A DNA stretch of 64,000 bases from Mycolicibacterium peregrinum (GCF_001665785.1 NZ_LZSO01000034.1:62001-126000), one strand, 5' to 3'; positions 41,179 to 49,711 are shown, numbered from the stretch's first letter. Numbers and translations are program-made. Notes: a model not told the origin generated them from the letters alone.

Positions 41179-41855
41179 TCCGCGGGTTCGGGCGGAAGCC
41201 CGTACTGCACCGCGATACCGGTGAGCAGCATCGTCATTCGGTGCTGAAAGGCGTCCTCGCTGAACGGATCGAACCCGGACTGTGCGACTGCGCGCAACGT
41301 CGGATAGTCGGACGCGGAACGTTTCGCCGTGAGTTTGAAGATCCGGGCCAGCCAGGGCTGTCCGCTTTCGGCGTGAAGGTGTTCACGGTGCGCCTCGGTG
41401 ACGCTGCCGATCGCCATCGCGCTCACCGCGGCCCATACTGCCATCGCGTCGTCGGGCGACAGGCCGTGCCCGGCCAGTGCTTCGACCGCGTCGCCGTTGC
41501 ACTCCATCTCCATCTCGTCGCGGACCCCGCCGGTGACGAACTTCTCGACCAGTGCCGGCTCCGAGGCCAGGACCGTCCTGATGTAGGACGCATAGCTGCG
41601 CATCCAGGTCGCCCAATGCTCGCCGGTGTACCGCGGGGGCGGCGACATGACCAAGGCGCTCTCGGTGGCCAGTCGCAGCAGGTCGTCCTGGTTCTTCACG
41701 TGGTGATACAGCCCGGGAAGGCTGATGCCGAGGTGTTCGGCCACCCGGCGCATCGTGACGTTTTCGGTGCCGATCTCCCGCACCGCTGCGACAATGGCGC
41801 TGTGGTCGATGCGGGGTGGTCTCCCTCGACGCGGCGTTAATTCGTTGGCGCTCAT
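41175..41855 (-). CDS. TetR-family regulator
   Basis: The 226-residue protein has a basic N-terminal arm (PRRGRPPRIDH) before the helix-turn-helix IVAAVREIGTENVTMRRVAEHLGISLPGLYHHVKNQDDLLRLATESAL. The C-terminal helices (WATWMRSYASYIRTVLASEPALVEKFVTGG, DAMAVWAAVSAMAIGSV) form the ligand domain. A 23-bp palindrome lies 85 bp upstream and 45 bp before the divergent MDR gene, so it probably represses itself and that operon. ATG 41855 matches the usual arm length; an in-frame start 19 codons earlier is less likely. Confidence 0.88.
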   Translation of the reverse strand: MSANELTPRRGRPPRIDHSAIVAAVREIGTENVTMRRVAEHLGISLPGLYHHVKNQDDLLRLATESALVMSPPPRYTGEHWATWMRSYASYIRTVLASEPALVEKFVTGGVRDEMEMECNGDAVEALAGHGLSPDDAMAVWAAVSAMAIGSVTEAHREHLHAESGQPWLARIFKLTAKRSASDYPTLRAVAQSGFDPFSEDAFQHRMTMLLTGIAVQYGLPPEPAD

Positions 41856-41939
41856 GTCATCCCGGTTGTTTCTCCCGCGGGCTCGTGGGTGTCCTCCCGC
41901 CTGGCGAGACACTTTCAGTCTGGGGCTTGACGATAATCG

Positions 41940-41962
41940 ATATGCATTCTAAGAATCAATAT
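41940..41962. promoter_or_regulatory. 23-bp AT-rich palindrome, probable TetR operator
   Basis: ATATGCATTCT (41940-41950) and AGAATCAATAT (41952-41962) match at 9 of 11 positions around a central A. It sits between the divergent TetR and MDR genes and stands out in this GC-rich DNA. Confidence 0.65.
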
Positions 41963-42006
41963 GAAAAATAGGGTAGACACCTTGATCTTCTCGGTCTTCG
42001 ATAGAA

Positions 42007-43044
42007 ATGAGCAGCGACATGACTGACTCCGCGCACCGCCAGAACCGTCAAGTCCTGCTGCGCCGCCGCCCGGAGGGGCTGGTTTCCCCCGAGGACACGG
42101 AGATGGTGACCACCCCTGCCCCGGTCCCTGCCGACGGTGAGGCACTGCTGCGGACGACGTACGTGGGCATCGACGCGGCCGCTCGCACCTGGCTGGACGG
42201 CGAACCCGGCTACCTGCCGGCTCTCGAATTGGGCGAGGTCGTCCGAGTCGCCGGCATCGGCGAAGTTGTCGAATCACGTTGTGATGCCTACAAGGTGGGC
42301 GATCTTGTCACCACGCTGACGGGGCTGCAGGACTATGCGATCATCCGCGACGACCTCTTCAGTACGCCGGTGGTCGGCTATACCGATCCGCTCGCGGTGA
42401 TGTCGATCTACGGACCGACGGGTGCCACTGCGTACTTCGGCATGAAGGGCGTCGGCAAACCGCAGGCCGGTGAGACCGTCGTGGTGTCGGCCGCGGCGGG
42501 CGCCACCGGATCGGTGGCAGGCCAGATCGCCAAGATCGCCGGTGCCCGGGTGGTCGGCATCGCGGGCGGCCCGGACAAATGCCGGGCCGTGGTCGAGGAT
42601 TTCGGCTTCGATGCCTGCGTCGACTACAAGGCCGGAAATCTGTCCGACGCACTGAAGGAACAGTGCCCCGACGGGATCAACGTCTACTTCGACAACGTTG
42701 GCGGAGACATCCTCAATGCGGTGCTGGGCAATTTGGCGCACAAAGCCCGGGTGGTGATGTGCGGCATCATCTCCAGCTATCTCAACGGCGATCACCCAGG
42801 TCCGTCCAACTACGTCAACCTGCTCGCCACGTCCTCGACGATGCAGGGCTTCATCGCACTCGAAGAGTGGGCGCACTTCGATGAGGCCTTCGCCGCCCTG
42901 AGTGAATGGGAGCAACAGGGGCTGCTCGTCCACCGCGAAACCGTCTACGAGGGACTCGAATCCAGCATTGACGCCCTCAACGGACTGTTCACCGGGGCCA
43001 ACATCGGCAAGATGCTGGTCAAGATCAACGAACCGGAAAATTGA
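42007..43044 (+). CDS. Zinc-independent MDR oxidoreductase (quinone/leukotriene reductase-like)
   Basis: The 345-residue protein has the MDR pattern without zinc ligands: LLRTTYVGIDAAARTWLDGEPGYLPALELGEVVRVAGIGEVVES, then GATAYFGMKGVGKPQAGETVVVSAAAGATGSVAGQIAKIAGARVVGIAGG, with the AxGxxGxxxG NADPH loop, VDYKAG and VYFDNVGGDILNAVL. This is the prostaglandin/leukotriene B4 reductase-like branch that reduces alpha,beta-unsaturated ketones. A divergent TetR gene and operator lie upstream. The next gene starts 4 bp after its stop, so the two form an operon. Confidence 0.9.
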   Translation: MSSDMTDSAHRQNRQVLLRRRPEGLVSPEDTEMVTTPAPVPADGEALLRTTYVGIDAAARTWLDGEPGYLPALELGEVVRVAGIGEVVESRCDAYKVGDLVTTLTGLQDYAIIRDDLFSTPVVGYTDPLAVMSIYGPTGATAYFGMKGVGKPQAGETVVVSAAAGATGSVAGQIAKIAGARVVGIAGGPDKCRAVVEDFGFDACVDYKAGNLSDALKEQCPDGINVYFDNVGGDILNAVLGNLAHKARVVMCGIISSYLNGDHPGPSNYVNLLATSSTMQGFIALEEWAHFDEAFAALSEWEQQGLLVHRETVYEGLESSIDALNGLFTGANIGKMLVKINEPEN

Positions 43045-43048
43045 CACC

Positions 43049-44167
43049 GTGCTCACCCCTTTTGATGACTACCCCATTCACAGCTCGGCCGACCCGGTCG
43101 CCACACCGGCCAGCGCCGACCCCAACCACTACGACCGCTACTGGTTCAACGGTCATCAGCGTGATGGGGAGTTCTACTTCGGTGCGGCGATGGGCCACTA
43201 CCCGGTTCGCGGGATCATCGACGCCGCCTTCAGCCTGGTCAAGGACGGGGTAGAGCATTCGGTCTTCGCTTCGGGGGCAATGCCGCTGGACCGATCGGCG
43301 ACCGTCGGCCCGTTTCGTATCGAGGTCATCGAACCCCTGCGCACCATCCGCTACCTCGTCGACTCCAACGAACATGGCATCTACTGCGATCTGACCTTCC
43401 GTGCCGCCACCGTCGCCATCGAGGAACCTCGCCAACAGCGGCGCACCAACGAAGGCATCGTGCTGACCGACCACACCCGGCTCACCCAATGGGGATCCTG
43501 GGAAGGAACGATCTGTGTCGACGGCGAGGATCTGACGGTCGAGGCCGGTGCCGTGCCCGGAACCCGCGACCGTTCCTGGGGAGTTCGGCCCATCGGCGAG
43601 CAGGTGCCCGTGCTCCGTCAGCCGATGCCGTTTCAGGTGTTCTGGCTCTGGGCACCTTTGCATTTCGGCGATCGATTCACGCACTACGCCTTCCACGAAC
43701 ACGAGGACGGGCGCCGTTGGCTGGAAACGGCGCAGATTCTGGATCCGATTCCGGCGGGCGCCTCGCCGTGCAGCAGGGTGGGTGTACGTGAGTGCTACGA
43801 CATCGGCTACGAACTCGAGTGGGAGCCGGGACGGCGGGAGATCCGGCGGGCTCACCTGTGGTTCACCGATCCCGTCGACGGTGAGACCCACATTGAAGTG
43901 GAGAAGCTCTTCACCTTCCGGATGCGCGGGATCGGCTACTGGCATCCGCGTTGGGGACACGGTTCCCATCACGGACAATTCGAGATCGGCCGGGAATCCA
44001 TCGATCTCGACGCCTTTGACCCGACCGACTTTGCCTCGATTCACCTGCAGAACGTCGTCAAGGCCACAATGGGTGAGCGCACGGGAATCGGTGTCGTCGA
44101 GCAGATCGCGATCGGACCGCACGCACCGTCGGGGCTCACGGGATTCCTCGACGGCTACCAACCCTGA
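43049..44167 (+). CDS. Conserved lipocalin-like protein (DUF7064/7065 type)
   Basis: The 372-residue protein has two beta-rich halves with the phrase GTRDRSWGVRP in the middle and WFNGHQRDGEFYFGAAMGHYP near the start. This resembles the mycobacterial DUF7064/7065 proteins related to AttH-like lipocalins, although I rely on memory. An aromatic- and His-rich stretch (WLWAPLHFGDRFTHYAFHEHEDGRRWLE) and GIGYWHPRWGHGSHHGQFEIG could form a hydrophobic ligand pocket. GTG 43049 lies 4 bp after the MDR stop. Gene order suggests a role on the same hydrophobic substrate as the MDR enzyme. Confidence 0.7.
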   Translation: MLTPFDDYPIHSSADPVATPASADPNHYDRYWFNGHQRDGEFYFGAAMGHYPVRGIIDAAFSLVKDGVEHSVFASGAMPLDRSATVGPFRIEVIEPLRTIRYLVDSNEHGIYCDLTFRAATVAIEEPRQQRRTNEGIVLTDHTRLTQWGSWEGTICVDGEDLTVEAGAVPGTRDRSWGVRPIGEQVPVLRQPMPFQVFWLWAPLHFGDRFTHYAFHEHEDGRRWLETAQILDPIPAGASPCSRVGVRECYDIGYELEWEPGRREIRRAHLWFTDPVDGETHIEVEKLFTFRMRGIGYWHPRWGHGSHHGQFEIGRESIDLDAFDPTDFASIHLQNVVKATMGERTGIGVVEQIAIGPHAPSGLTGFLDGYQP

Positions 44168-44892
44168 GGCTGCTGTGCGTCGGCCAACAGCTTCATGACG
44201 CGCAAGGTCTTCGGTTCGTCGGCATCGTCCAGCGAGAGCCCGCGCGACATCACTTCGTCGGTCAGCTCCTGTTGCCCTCCAAGAGCCTGACGGACATCCG
44301 TTACGCGGATGGAGAGTTCCAGAAAATCTGCTCCGGCGACCGTCCATCGTTCCGCTGAGACATGGTCAACTGCGCCGATCGTCGCGTTCTTCCACTGGAT
44401 GGCAGCAATCGGACCCAACGGCGTCAGCCCGCCGAACGCCACTCGAATCTCGCCGCAGTCGGCCAGAAAGTCGAGTTGCGACTTGGTGAACGCGTTGACG
44501 AGACGGCCGTTCCCCTCGAGGGCCGACTCGATGCTGCCCTCATCGAGATCAGCCTTGCACGAGGCGGCCAGCACATGCTTCGAGCGCGACCAATCACCTT
44601 CGACCGTCAAGTCGGTATCACCGCTGGGGCCCTCACCCCACTGTCCCACCAGCTGTGACCACCGGCATGGACGCAACTTGACCGTCGAGTCTTCACCGCC
44701 GTCTCTGTTTCTGTGCAGCCGCAGAACGATTCCCGCGGTCAGTAGCGGTAGAGGTGGACGCGCGCCCTCGGTCAGGTCGTCGAGGAACCAGACCTTGCGG
44801 GGCTTGCCACCACCCAACCCCAACACCGACAGCGCGTGGTCGACGTCGCCCATGATGTTCAGTTTGATCTCGACAGCACTCGGCTCCGCCAT
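44155..44892 (-). CDS. CYTH-like triphosphate-tunnel protein
   Basis: The 245-residue protein begins AEPSAVEIKLNI, where the E-x-K pair matches the start of CYTH domains, then RKVWFLDDL, AGIVLRLHRNRDGGEDSTVKLRPCRW, which gives the Arg/Lys pairs (RLHR, VKLRP) that line the triphosphate tunnel. The remaining part (DHVSAERWTVAGADFLELSIRV) is consistent with the second set of strands. Members bind inorganic triphosphate, thiamine triphosphate or make cAMP. ATG 44892 follows GGAGGCGAG. It overlaps the convergent lipocalin-like gene by 13 bp. Confidence 0.65.
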   Translation of the reverse strand: MAEPSAVEIKLNIMGDVDHALSVLGLGGGKPRKVWFLDDLTEGARPPLPLLTAGIVLRLHRNRDGGEDSTVKLRPCRWSQLVGQWGEGPSGDTDLTVEGDWSRSKHVLAASCKADLDEGSIESALEGNGRLVNAFTKSQLDFLADCGEIRVAFGGLTPLGPIAAIQWKNATIGAVDHVSAERWTVAGADFLELSIRVTDVRQALGGQQELTDEVMSRGLSLDDADEPKTLRVMKLLADAQQPQGW

Positions 44893-45163
44893 CTCGCCTC
44901 CTCGTTCCCCCACAAGCGTATGAAGCGCTTGTGTAGGAGCCGTGAGTACTGCACTACCTGTTCTGACACGCCTCGGGGTTACCACGGCCACTGGTGACCG
45001 ATACCAAAACGCAACCTACGCAATGAATTACCACTGTGGAATTTGATAACGGATGGTGCTGACGGGACTAATGTGATCTAGAGTACGTACGTACGTAGTT
45101 ACTACATAGTTCCTGGAATGCGGACGCTGTCCGCAACGGCTATCACAAGGCGGAGGGGGATGC
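44893..45163. other. Divergent intergenic region with BlaI-like site
   Basis: It separates the CYTH-like gene from the NlpC/P60 gene and contains the dyad cluster at 45084-45110. A GGAGGGGG ribosome site lies at 45152-45159. Confidence 0.5.
45084..45110. promoter_or_regulatory. BlaI-like dyad cluster before the NlpC/P60 gene
   Basis: Alternating TACGTACGTACGTA is followed by the perfect dyad GTAGT-T-ACTAC (45095-45105) and ACTACATAGT (45101-45110). The GTAGT/ACTAC words recur at the blaI and L,D-transpeptidase promoters. It lies 54-80 bp upstream of the GTG start. Confidence 0.6.
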
Positions 45164-45901
45164 GTGACCATGCCTTCCGTGCCCCACCGGCGTAACCCCT
45201 GCTGGGATCGTCGAACACTCCTGCGCACAGGACTTCTGGCCGTCGCAGCGTTGGCGGCCATGGGTGCTCCCCTCGCCCACGCGGAACCAAACACCGGCCA
45301 GTGGGATCCCACACTGCCCAATCTGCTCAGCGCCGGTGCGCCTGGCGATCCCGTGGCCATTGCCAATGCGTCGTTGCAGGCGAGCGCTTTTGCCGCGCAG
45401 ACGACGTTCGACATGGGCCGAAAGTTTCTCGGCAGCCTGGGTCTCGGGCCCGCGGACACCGGGGCGGCCCCCGTGCTCCGCGGCAACCGCGTCTATGGCA
45501 GGCAGGCAGTCGAGTACGTGATCCGGCGGGCCGGCACCCAACTCGGGGTGCCGTACTCGTGGGGTGGCGGCAGTCTGACGGGGCCCAGTCGCGGAGTGGA
45601 TTCCGGCGCCGGCACCGTCGGTTTCGACTGCTCCGGGCTCACCCGCTATGCGTTCGCCGGCGTCGGTGTCATGCTCCCCCGCTATTCAGGCGATCAGTAC
45701 ACAGCGGGTCGCCACTTGCCGCCGTCACAGGCCAAGCGAGGTGATTTGCTGTTCTGGGGGCCCAGTGGCGGACAGCACGAAGCGCTGTATCTCGGCGGCG
45801 GTCAGATGCTCGAGGCGCAGCAGACAGGGGTTCCGATCAAGATTTCTCCGGTACGCACCTCCGGCATGACGCCGTATGTCACTCGCATCATCGAGTATTG
45901 A
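45164..45901 (+). CDS. Secreted NlpC/P60 endopeptidase (RipB/RipD-like)
   Basis: The 245-residue protein has a signal peptide (RRTLLRTGLLAVAALAAMGAPLAHAE) with a paired-Arg start that could be Tat-like, then a linker and a C-terminal NlpC/P60 domain. The catalytic Cys is in GFDCSGLTRYAF, the His in GGQHEALYLGGGQ. VPYSWGGGSLTGPSRGVDSGAG and the tail SPVRTSGMTPYVTRIIEY are close to my memory of mycobacterial RipD, but the Cys here is intact, unlike RipD, so it should hydrolyse peptidoglycan peptide bonds. GTG 45164 is 7 nt after GGAGG; ATG 45170 is also possible. A BlaI-like operator lies upstream. Confidence 0.9.
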   Translation: MTMPSVPHRRNPCWDRRTLLRTGLLAVAALAAMGAPLAHAEPNTGQWDPTLPNLLSAGAPGDPVAIANASLQASAFAAQTTFDMGRKFLGSLGLGPADTGAAPVLRGNRVYGRQAVEYVIRRAGTQLGVPYSWGGGSLTGPSRGVDSGAGTVGFDCSGLTRYAFAGVGVMLPRYSGDQYTAGRHLPPSQAKRGDLLFWGPSGGQHEALYLGGGQMLEAQQTGVPIKISPVRTSGMTPYVTRIIEY

Positions 45902-45945
45902 GGGATGGCAGCCGCGATCGTTTCGATCGGACCGTGAAGGTGGAG

Positions 45946-46386
45946 ATGATGGGTAACCAACCGTCGTCGAACAAACCTCGAGTCCGGCTCTGGGTACTGG
46001 CCTGTGCGCTCGTTCTCGGCGTTGCGGCGGTGATCGCCGTGAAAACGGGCGGTTTCGGTCTCATGGACACCTCGGCGCGCACAGCTCAGGAGCGTTGTGT
46101 CACCGACGTCCGCGGCAAGCTGGTGTCCCCCGCGACGGCCAAGCTCTCAGACCTGAAATCGGAGCGCAGCGACCTCGAGCCCGACAGCCGGGACTTGTTC
46201 CCATTGACCACCGACCAGCCCCTCAAGGGCATCGAGCAATCGCGCATCACCGTGTGGAACGTCTCGGGAATCGTTGACGCACAGACCGAAGCCGGCAGCA
46301 CGATTCACGATCCCTTCGTCTGCCGGGCATACTTCGTCGACGGCGAGCTCGTGGACACTCTCGTGGTGTTCGAACGCGAGCACTGA
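45946..46386 (+). CDS. Membrane-anchored small protein, unknown function
   Basis: The 146-residue protein has one membrane helix near the N-terminus (VRLWVLACALVLGVAAVIAV) and an outer domain of about 110 residues with two Cys (ERCVTDVRGKL, DPFVCRAYFVDGEL) spaced as for a disulfide. The phrases SPATAKLSDLKSE and NVSGIVDAQTEAGSTIHDPFVCRAYFVDGE look like a compact envelope fold that recurs in actinobacterial proteins described as hypothetical. It starts 44 bp after the NlpC/P60 gene, so it may share its transcript, and converges on the BlaR-like gene 2 bp away. Confidence 0.7.
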   Translation: MMGNQPSSNKPRVRLWVLACALVLGVAAVIAVKTGGFGLMDTSARTAQERCVTDVRGKLVSPATAKLSDLKSERSDLEPDSRDLFPLTTDQPLKGIEQSRITVWNVSGIVDAQTEAGSTIHDPFVCRAYFVDGELVDTLVVFEREH

Positions 46387-46388
46387 CC

Positions 46389-47327
46389 TCAGCGACAGAG
46401 CAGGCCCGATGCCCCCAGCGCGAACGTCGCGACCGGAACCAGGGCGATCACCGTCATCGCCCCGAACAGGCCGGCTCCGGCACCGACCCGGATCCACGGT
46501 GCGGGTGGAAGGGCAAGGCGCTCAGCCCGGTTCAGCAACGCCACGTCCGCGGCACCGAGGGCCTGGGCCGGCGTGGCTCCGGCGAGTGCCATCAGCCCGG
46601 ACAGGAGTGTGTGCTGCCCATGGCGGCGCACCGCGGCATCATCGGCACACATTTCCAGCAGCCGACCGACATCGGCGGCGCCCCGGGTCATCAGTCGCAC
46701 CCGTGGAAAGACCATCGCCAACCCGCGCAATGCGGTCATGATCTTCGGATGGTGTCCGTCCAGATGCGCCCGTTCATGGGCCAGCACGGCCCGCAGCTCG
46801 TCGCTGTCCAGTGCAGCGATCGCTCCACTGGTGACCACGATTGCCGGAGGCGCCCCCGCCACGCAATACGCTGTGCGCTCGCCGGTGTCGACGACGAAGA
46901 CATCGCGCTCATCAGTCGGACGTCCCACCAGACGCACCGCCTGAGCGTGACCGTGGGCATGGGCACGTAGCCGCCGGATGGTGCGAACAGCTTTGATGCC
47001 GACCCCAACCACCACCCCGACCAGCGTGACCGCCCCGGCCAGCACGGCCATTTGCGCCGCGATGCCCGCGCGCCCAGCCGCGATGTCGCAGAGGAACTCC
47101 ACACACGACGCGAGGAACGACGTACGCCGACCGCTGTGGAAGATCACGTCGAGGATCACCAATATCGGAATGACGATCCAGGTGGCCAGGACGCTGACGA
47201 CCGCAGTCAACCATGCCGCCACACCGAATCTGGGGGCGGACCCGCCGCGGGTGAGGGCGCTGAGCAGCGACGGCGCCAGCACCATCATCGCCACGCTGTA
47301 GATAAGCAGACCCGCGGCGACGTTCAC
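46389..47327 (-). CDS. blaR: BlaR/MecR-like M56 membrane metallopeptidase
   Basis: The 312-residue protein has about four membrane helices (LLIYSVAMMVLAPSLL, WLTAVVSVLATWIVIPILVIL, AAQMAVLAGAVTLVGVVVGVGI, LFGAMTVIALVPVATFALGA) and the M56 zinc motif AVLAHERAHLDGHHP (HExxH about 184) with EMCADDAA supplying the next acidic ligand. It lacks the penicillin-binding sensor domain of staphylococcal BlaR1, as usual for mycobacterial homologues (Rv1845c type). It should cleave or trigger inactivation of BlaI. Its start overlaps the blaI stop by 4 bp. Confidence 0.88.
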   Translation of the reverse strand: MNVAAGLLIYSVAMMVLAPSLLSALTRGGSAPRFGVAAWLTAVVSVLATWIVIPILVILDVIFHSGRRTSFLASCVEFLCDIAAGRAGIAAQMAVLAGAVTLVGVVVGVGIKAVRTIRRLRAHAHGHAQAVRLVGRPTDERDVFVVDTGERTAYCVAGAPPAIVVTSGAIAALDSDELRAVLAHERAHLDGHHPKIMTALRGLAMVFPRVRLMTRGAADVGRLLEMCADDAAVRRHGQHTLLSGLMALAGATPAQALGAADVALLNRAERLALPPAPWIRVGAGAGLFGAMTVIALVPVATFALGASGLLCR

Positions 47328-47713
47328 CGCTTTTTCGCCCTCGTCGATCGTCTGGCCAACGTGCGCAGCGCGGCGCGCAGTCGATCGGAATCCTGCGGGT
47401 CGATCTGCTCGATGAAGTAGCTGAGCACCAGGTCCGAACGGCCGCCACCGTCGAGGGCCTCACGCATCAACTGAGCGGTGTGCTGCTCGCGGTTCAACCT
47501 CGGCCAATACCGGTACGCCCGGCCGTCGCGGTCGCGTTCCAACCAGCCCTTCGTGTGCAGATTGTCCATCGTCGACATGACGGTGGTGTACGCAATCCGA
47601 CGCTCTTCGACGAGCTCATCGAACACCTCGCGCACAGTGACCGCCGCGGGACCGCGATTCCAGATGCGGTCCATGATGTCGGCTTCGAGTTCGCCGAATC
47701 CTCGTACGCGCAC
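47324..47713 (-). CDS. blaI: BlaI/MecI-type repressor
   Basis: The 129-residue winged-helix protein reads RGFGELEADIMDRIWNRGPAAVTVREVFDELVEERRIAYTTVMSTMDNLHTKGWLERDRDGRAYRYWP, a clear BlaI signature, and a C-terminal dimerisation helix pair ends in a basic tail. GTG 47713 follows GGAGGGG by 6 bp. It forms an operon with blaR by a 4-bp overlap. A TACTACATA/TACGTAGTA dyad lies 78-101 bp upstream, consistent with autoregulation. Confidence 0.93.
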   Translation of the reverse strand: MRVRGFGELEADIMDRIWNRGPAAVTVREVFDELVEERRIAYTTVMSTMDNLHTKGWLERDRDGRAYRYWPRLNREQHTAQLMREALDGGGRSDLVLSYFIEQIDPQDSDRLRAALRTLARRSTRAKKR

Positions 47714-47790
47714 AGCACCCCTCCAAGATTTGGTGATGTGAGCGTACCCCGCGCGGGGGTGCCGCAGCCGTCTCGACGCGTGACCGTATC

Positions 47791-47814
47791 TACTACATAG
47801 GCTAGTACGTAGTA
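47791..47814. promoter_or_regulatory. BlaI operator upstream of blaI
   Basis: Arms TACTACATA (47791-47799) and TACGTAGTA (47806-47814) are inverted with one mismatch around a 6-bp spacer. It lies between the mmcO stop and the blaI start. Confidence 0.72.
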
Positions 47815-47825
47815 ACGGCCTATGT

Positions 47826-49361
47826 TCAGCCGGTGTAGTCGACACGGGTCATCATCCCCGCACCCTGGTGGTATGTGTTGTGGCAGTGGAGCATCCATGC
47901 GCCAGGATTGTCGGCGGCGAATAGCACGCGTACCCGCTGCATCGGCAACACGATCAGGGTGTCCTTACGGGCGCCGGGTCGGCCGTCGTCACCCACCACC
48001 TGAAAGGTGTGGCCGTGCAGATGCATCGGATGCCACATCATCGACGAGTTCCGGAATGTCATTGCCACGCGCTGCCCTTCGCGCACGGTCAGCGGCTGCG
48101 CTTCGGCGAAGGTGCGGCCATTGATGGTCCACTCGTAGGTCGCCATCGAGCCACCCAGTTCGACGGGCAGTTCGGCATCTACGGGCATTGATTCAAAGGT
48201 GGCCTCCGGAGTTGCCGTGAACATACTCACCGTGCCGAGCCTTCCCCGCAGTTCCGGCGGCGCGTAGTCGGGCGGCGGAGTCGAGCCATCGGCGGTGACC
48301 AGCAAGGCCCGCGTGGACGCGTTCTTGCCCTCGGCGGCCACGACGAGCGGAAACACCCCGTCCCGTGCGGTGACCACCACGTCGTAGCGCTCCCCCATCC
48401 CCAGCAGCACCGCATCCACCTCGGTGGGGACGACGGGGAACCCATCGGTATGGGTGACAGTCATCCGGTGCTCGGCCAATGCGACCCGGAACGCCGTATC
48501 GGAACCGGCGTTGATCAACCGGATCCGCACCCTCTGGCCGGGGCGTGCGCGGAAGCTGCTGGGGTTCTGGGTATTACGACCATTGACGACATACATCGGG
48601 TAGTCGATGTCGCCGGCATCACCCCCGAGGGCCGAACTTCCGCGACCGCCTGTCGGGCCCATCGCGTCGTGGCTGCTCATGCCCGGCATGCCACCGATAC
48701 CGGGCATGTTGTGTCCTCCGCCCGACGGTTTGCGCAAGCGGTCGTAGATCTGCGCAGGGCTGTCACCGACGCCATCGGTCCAATCGTCGATCATCACCAC
48801 CCACTCGGCGTCATACCGGCCCGGCTCATCAGGGTCATCGATGATCACCGGGAAGTACAGGCCGGTGTCGGCGTCCAGTCCGGTATGTGGGTGTGCCCAG
48901 TAGGTTCCGGGATGAGACGCCGAGAACCGGTACGTGAAATCACCCCCGTCGGGGATGTCCGGGGTGGCCGGTGCCGCCCCGTCCATGTCGTTGCGGAGCG
49001 CCAGGCCGTGCCAATGCGCGGAAGTGGAACGGCCGAGCCTGTTGCGCACTGTGACCTCCAGCTCATCACCGACCGACGCCCGCAACAGGGGCCCGGGCAC
49101 CACGTCGTTGTAGGCGATGGTCTCGGCGATCCGACCACCGAGATCAACTCGCGTGCGCTGTGCGGTCAACGTGGTCGACACGGTGCGGCCGCTGTGTGGG
49201 CGGCGCGCCTCGGCGGCGGCGATGGCATCCCGGGAAGTCGCGGCGGTCGAGGTCGCGCCGGCGTCACGCTGACACGCCGCGATGGCCGTCGCGCTCAAGG
49301 CGGCCGTGGCCATGAGGAATCCCCGGCGGCTGAGACGTGGCAGGCGGGTGGTGTCGGGCAT
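47826..49361 (-). CDS. mmcO: MmcO-like multicopper oxidase (Tat-exported lipoprotein)
   Basis: The 511-residue protein starts with a twin-Arg signal (SRRGFLMATAALSATAIAAC, with a lipobox-like Cys). Three cupredoxin domains carry the copper motifs HWHGLAL and HPHTGLDADTGLY early, and MWHPMHLHGHTFQVV and MLHCHNTYHQGAGMM at the end, including the type 1 Cys. A Met-rich insert (MPGIGGMPGMSSHDAMG) is typical of copper-resistance oxidases such as CueO. It fits M. tuberculosis MmcO (Rv0846c), which oxidises cuprous ions. It sits upstream of blaI on the same strand; BlaI-like motifs occur upstream at 49548-49579. Confidence 0.9.
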   Translation of the reverse strand: MPDTTRLPRLSRRGFLMATAALSATAIAACQRDAGATSTAATSRDAIAAAEARRPHSGRTVSTTLTAQRTRVDLGGRIAETIAYNDVVPGPLLRASVGDELEVTVRNRLGRSTSAHWHGLALRNDMDGAAPATPDIPDGGDFTYRFSASHPGTYWAHPHTGLDADTGLYFPVIIDDPDEPGRYDAEWVVMIDDWTDGVGDSPAQIYDRLRKPSGGGHNMPGIGGMPGMSSHDAMGPTGGRGSSALGGDAGDIDYPMYVVNGRNTQNPSSFRARPGQRVRIRLINAGSDTAFRVALAEHRMTVTHTDGFPVVPTEVDAVLLGMGERYDVVVTARDGVFPLVVAAEGKNASTRALLVTADGSTPPPDYAPPELRGRLGTVSMFTATPEATFESMPVDAELPVELGGSMATYEWTINGRTFAEAQPLTVREGQRVAMTFRNSSMMWHPMHLHGHTFQVVGDDGRPGARKDTLIVLPMQRVRVLFAADNPGAWMLHCHNTYHQGAGMMTRVDYTG

Positions 49362-49547
49362 GGTCGGGGCTCCAGTGGTCTGACGTGACAGGTGATTGGG
49401 GGCTTTGCCTCCACCTGACCACCGGAGAACAGTGAATCGGTATGGGTTATATGAAGGTTTGTTGAAGAACCGCGCCTCAGCGGTGGCGCACCAGGTCGTC
49501 GTAGGAACCGAAACTCATGTCGAACGCAAAGCGATACGCGCGTTTTC

Positions 49548-49579
49548 TACGTATTTATTTCGTATGTGATACCTACGTA
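49548..49579. promoter_or_regulatory. Repeated CTACGTA words upstream of mmcO
   Basis: CTACGTA occurs at 49548-49554 and again at 49573-49579, with CGTATGTGATA between. These match half of the blaI-upstream dyad. The spacing differs, so BlaI binding is less certain. Confidence 0.4.
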
Positions 49580-49711
49580 CGGGATGATCACGCAGGTCAA
49601 CGCAGTGACCGCGCGAGCTGCACTTTGCGGAAACTTCACAAAAGTAATGGCAAATAACCACTTTCGACGGGCAGGCCCGCTAGCGATCAGCTGTTCGCCC
49701 ACTGCCGCGAT

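Noticed and set aside
43025..44347. 440-codon leftward frame opposite the lipocalin-like gene
   Set aside because: Arg- and Gly-rich with no motif; mirrors the real gene, which is coupled to the MDR gene.
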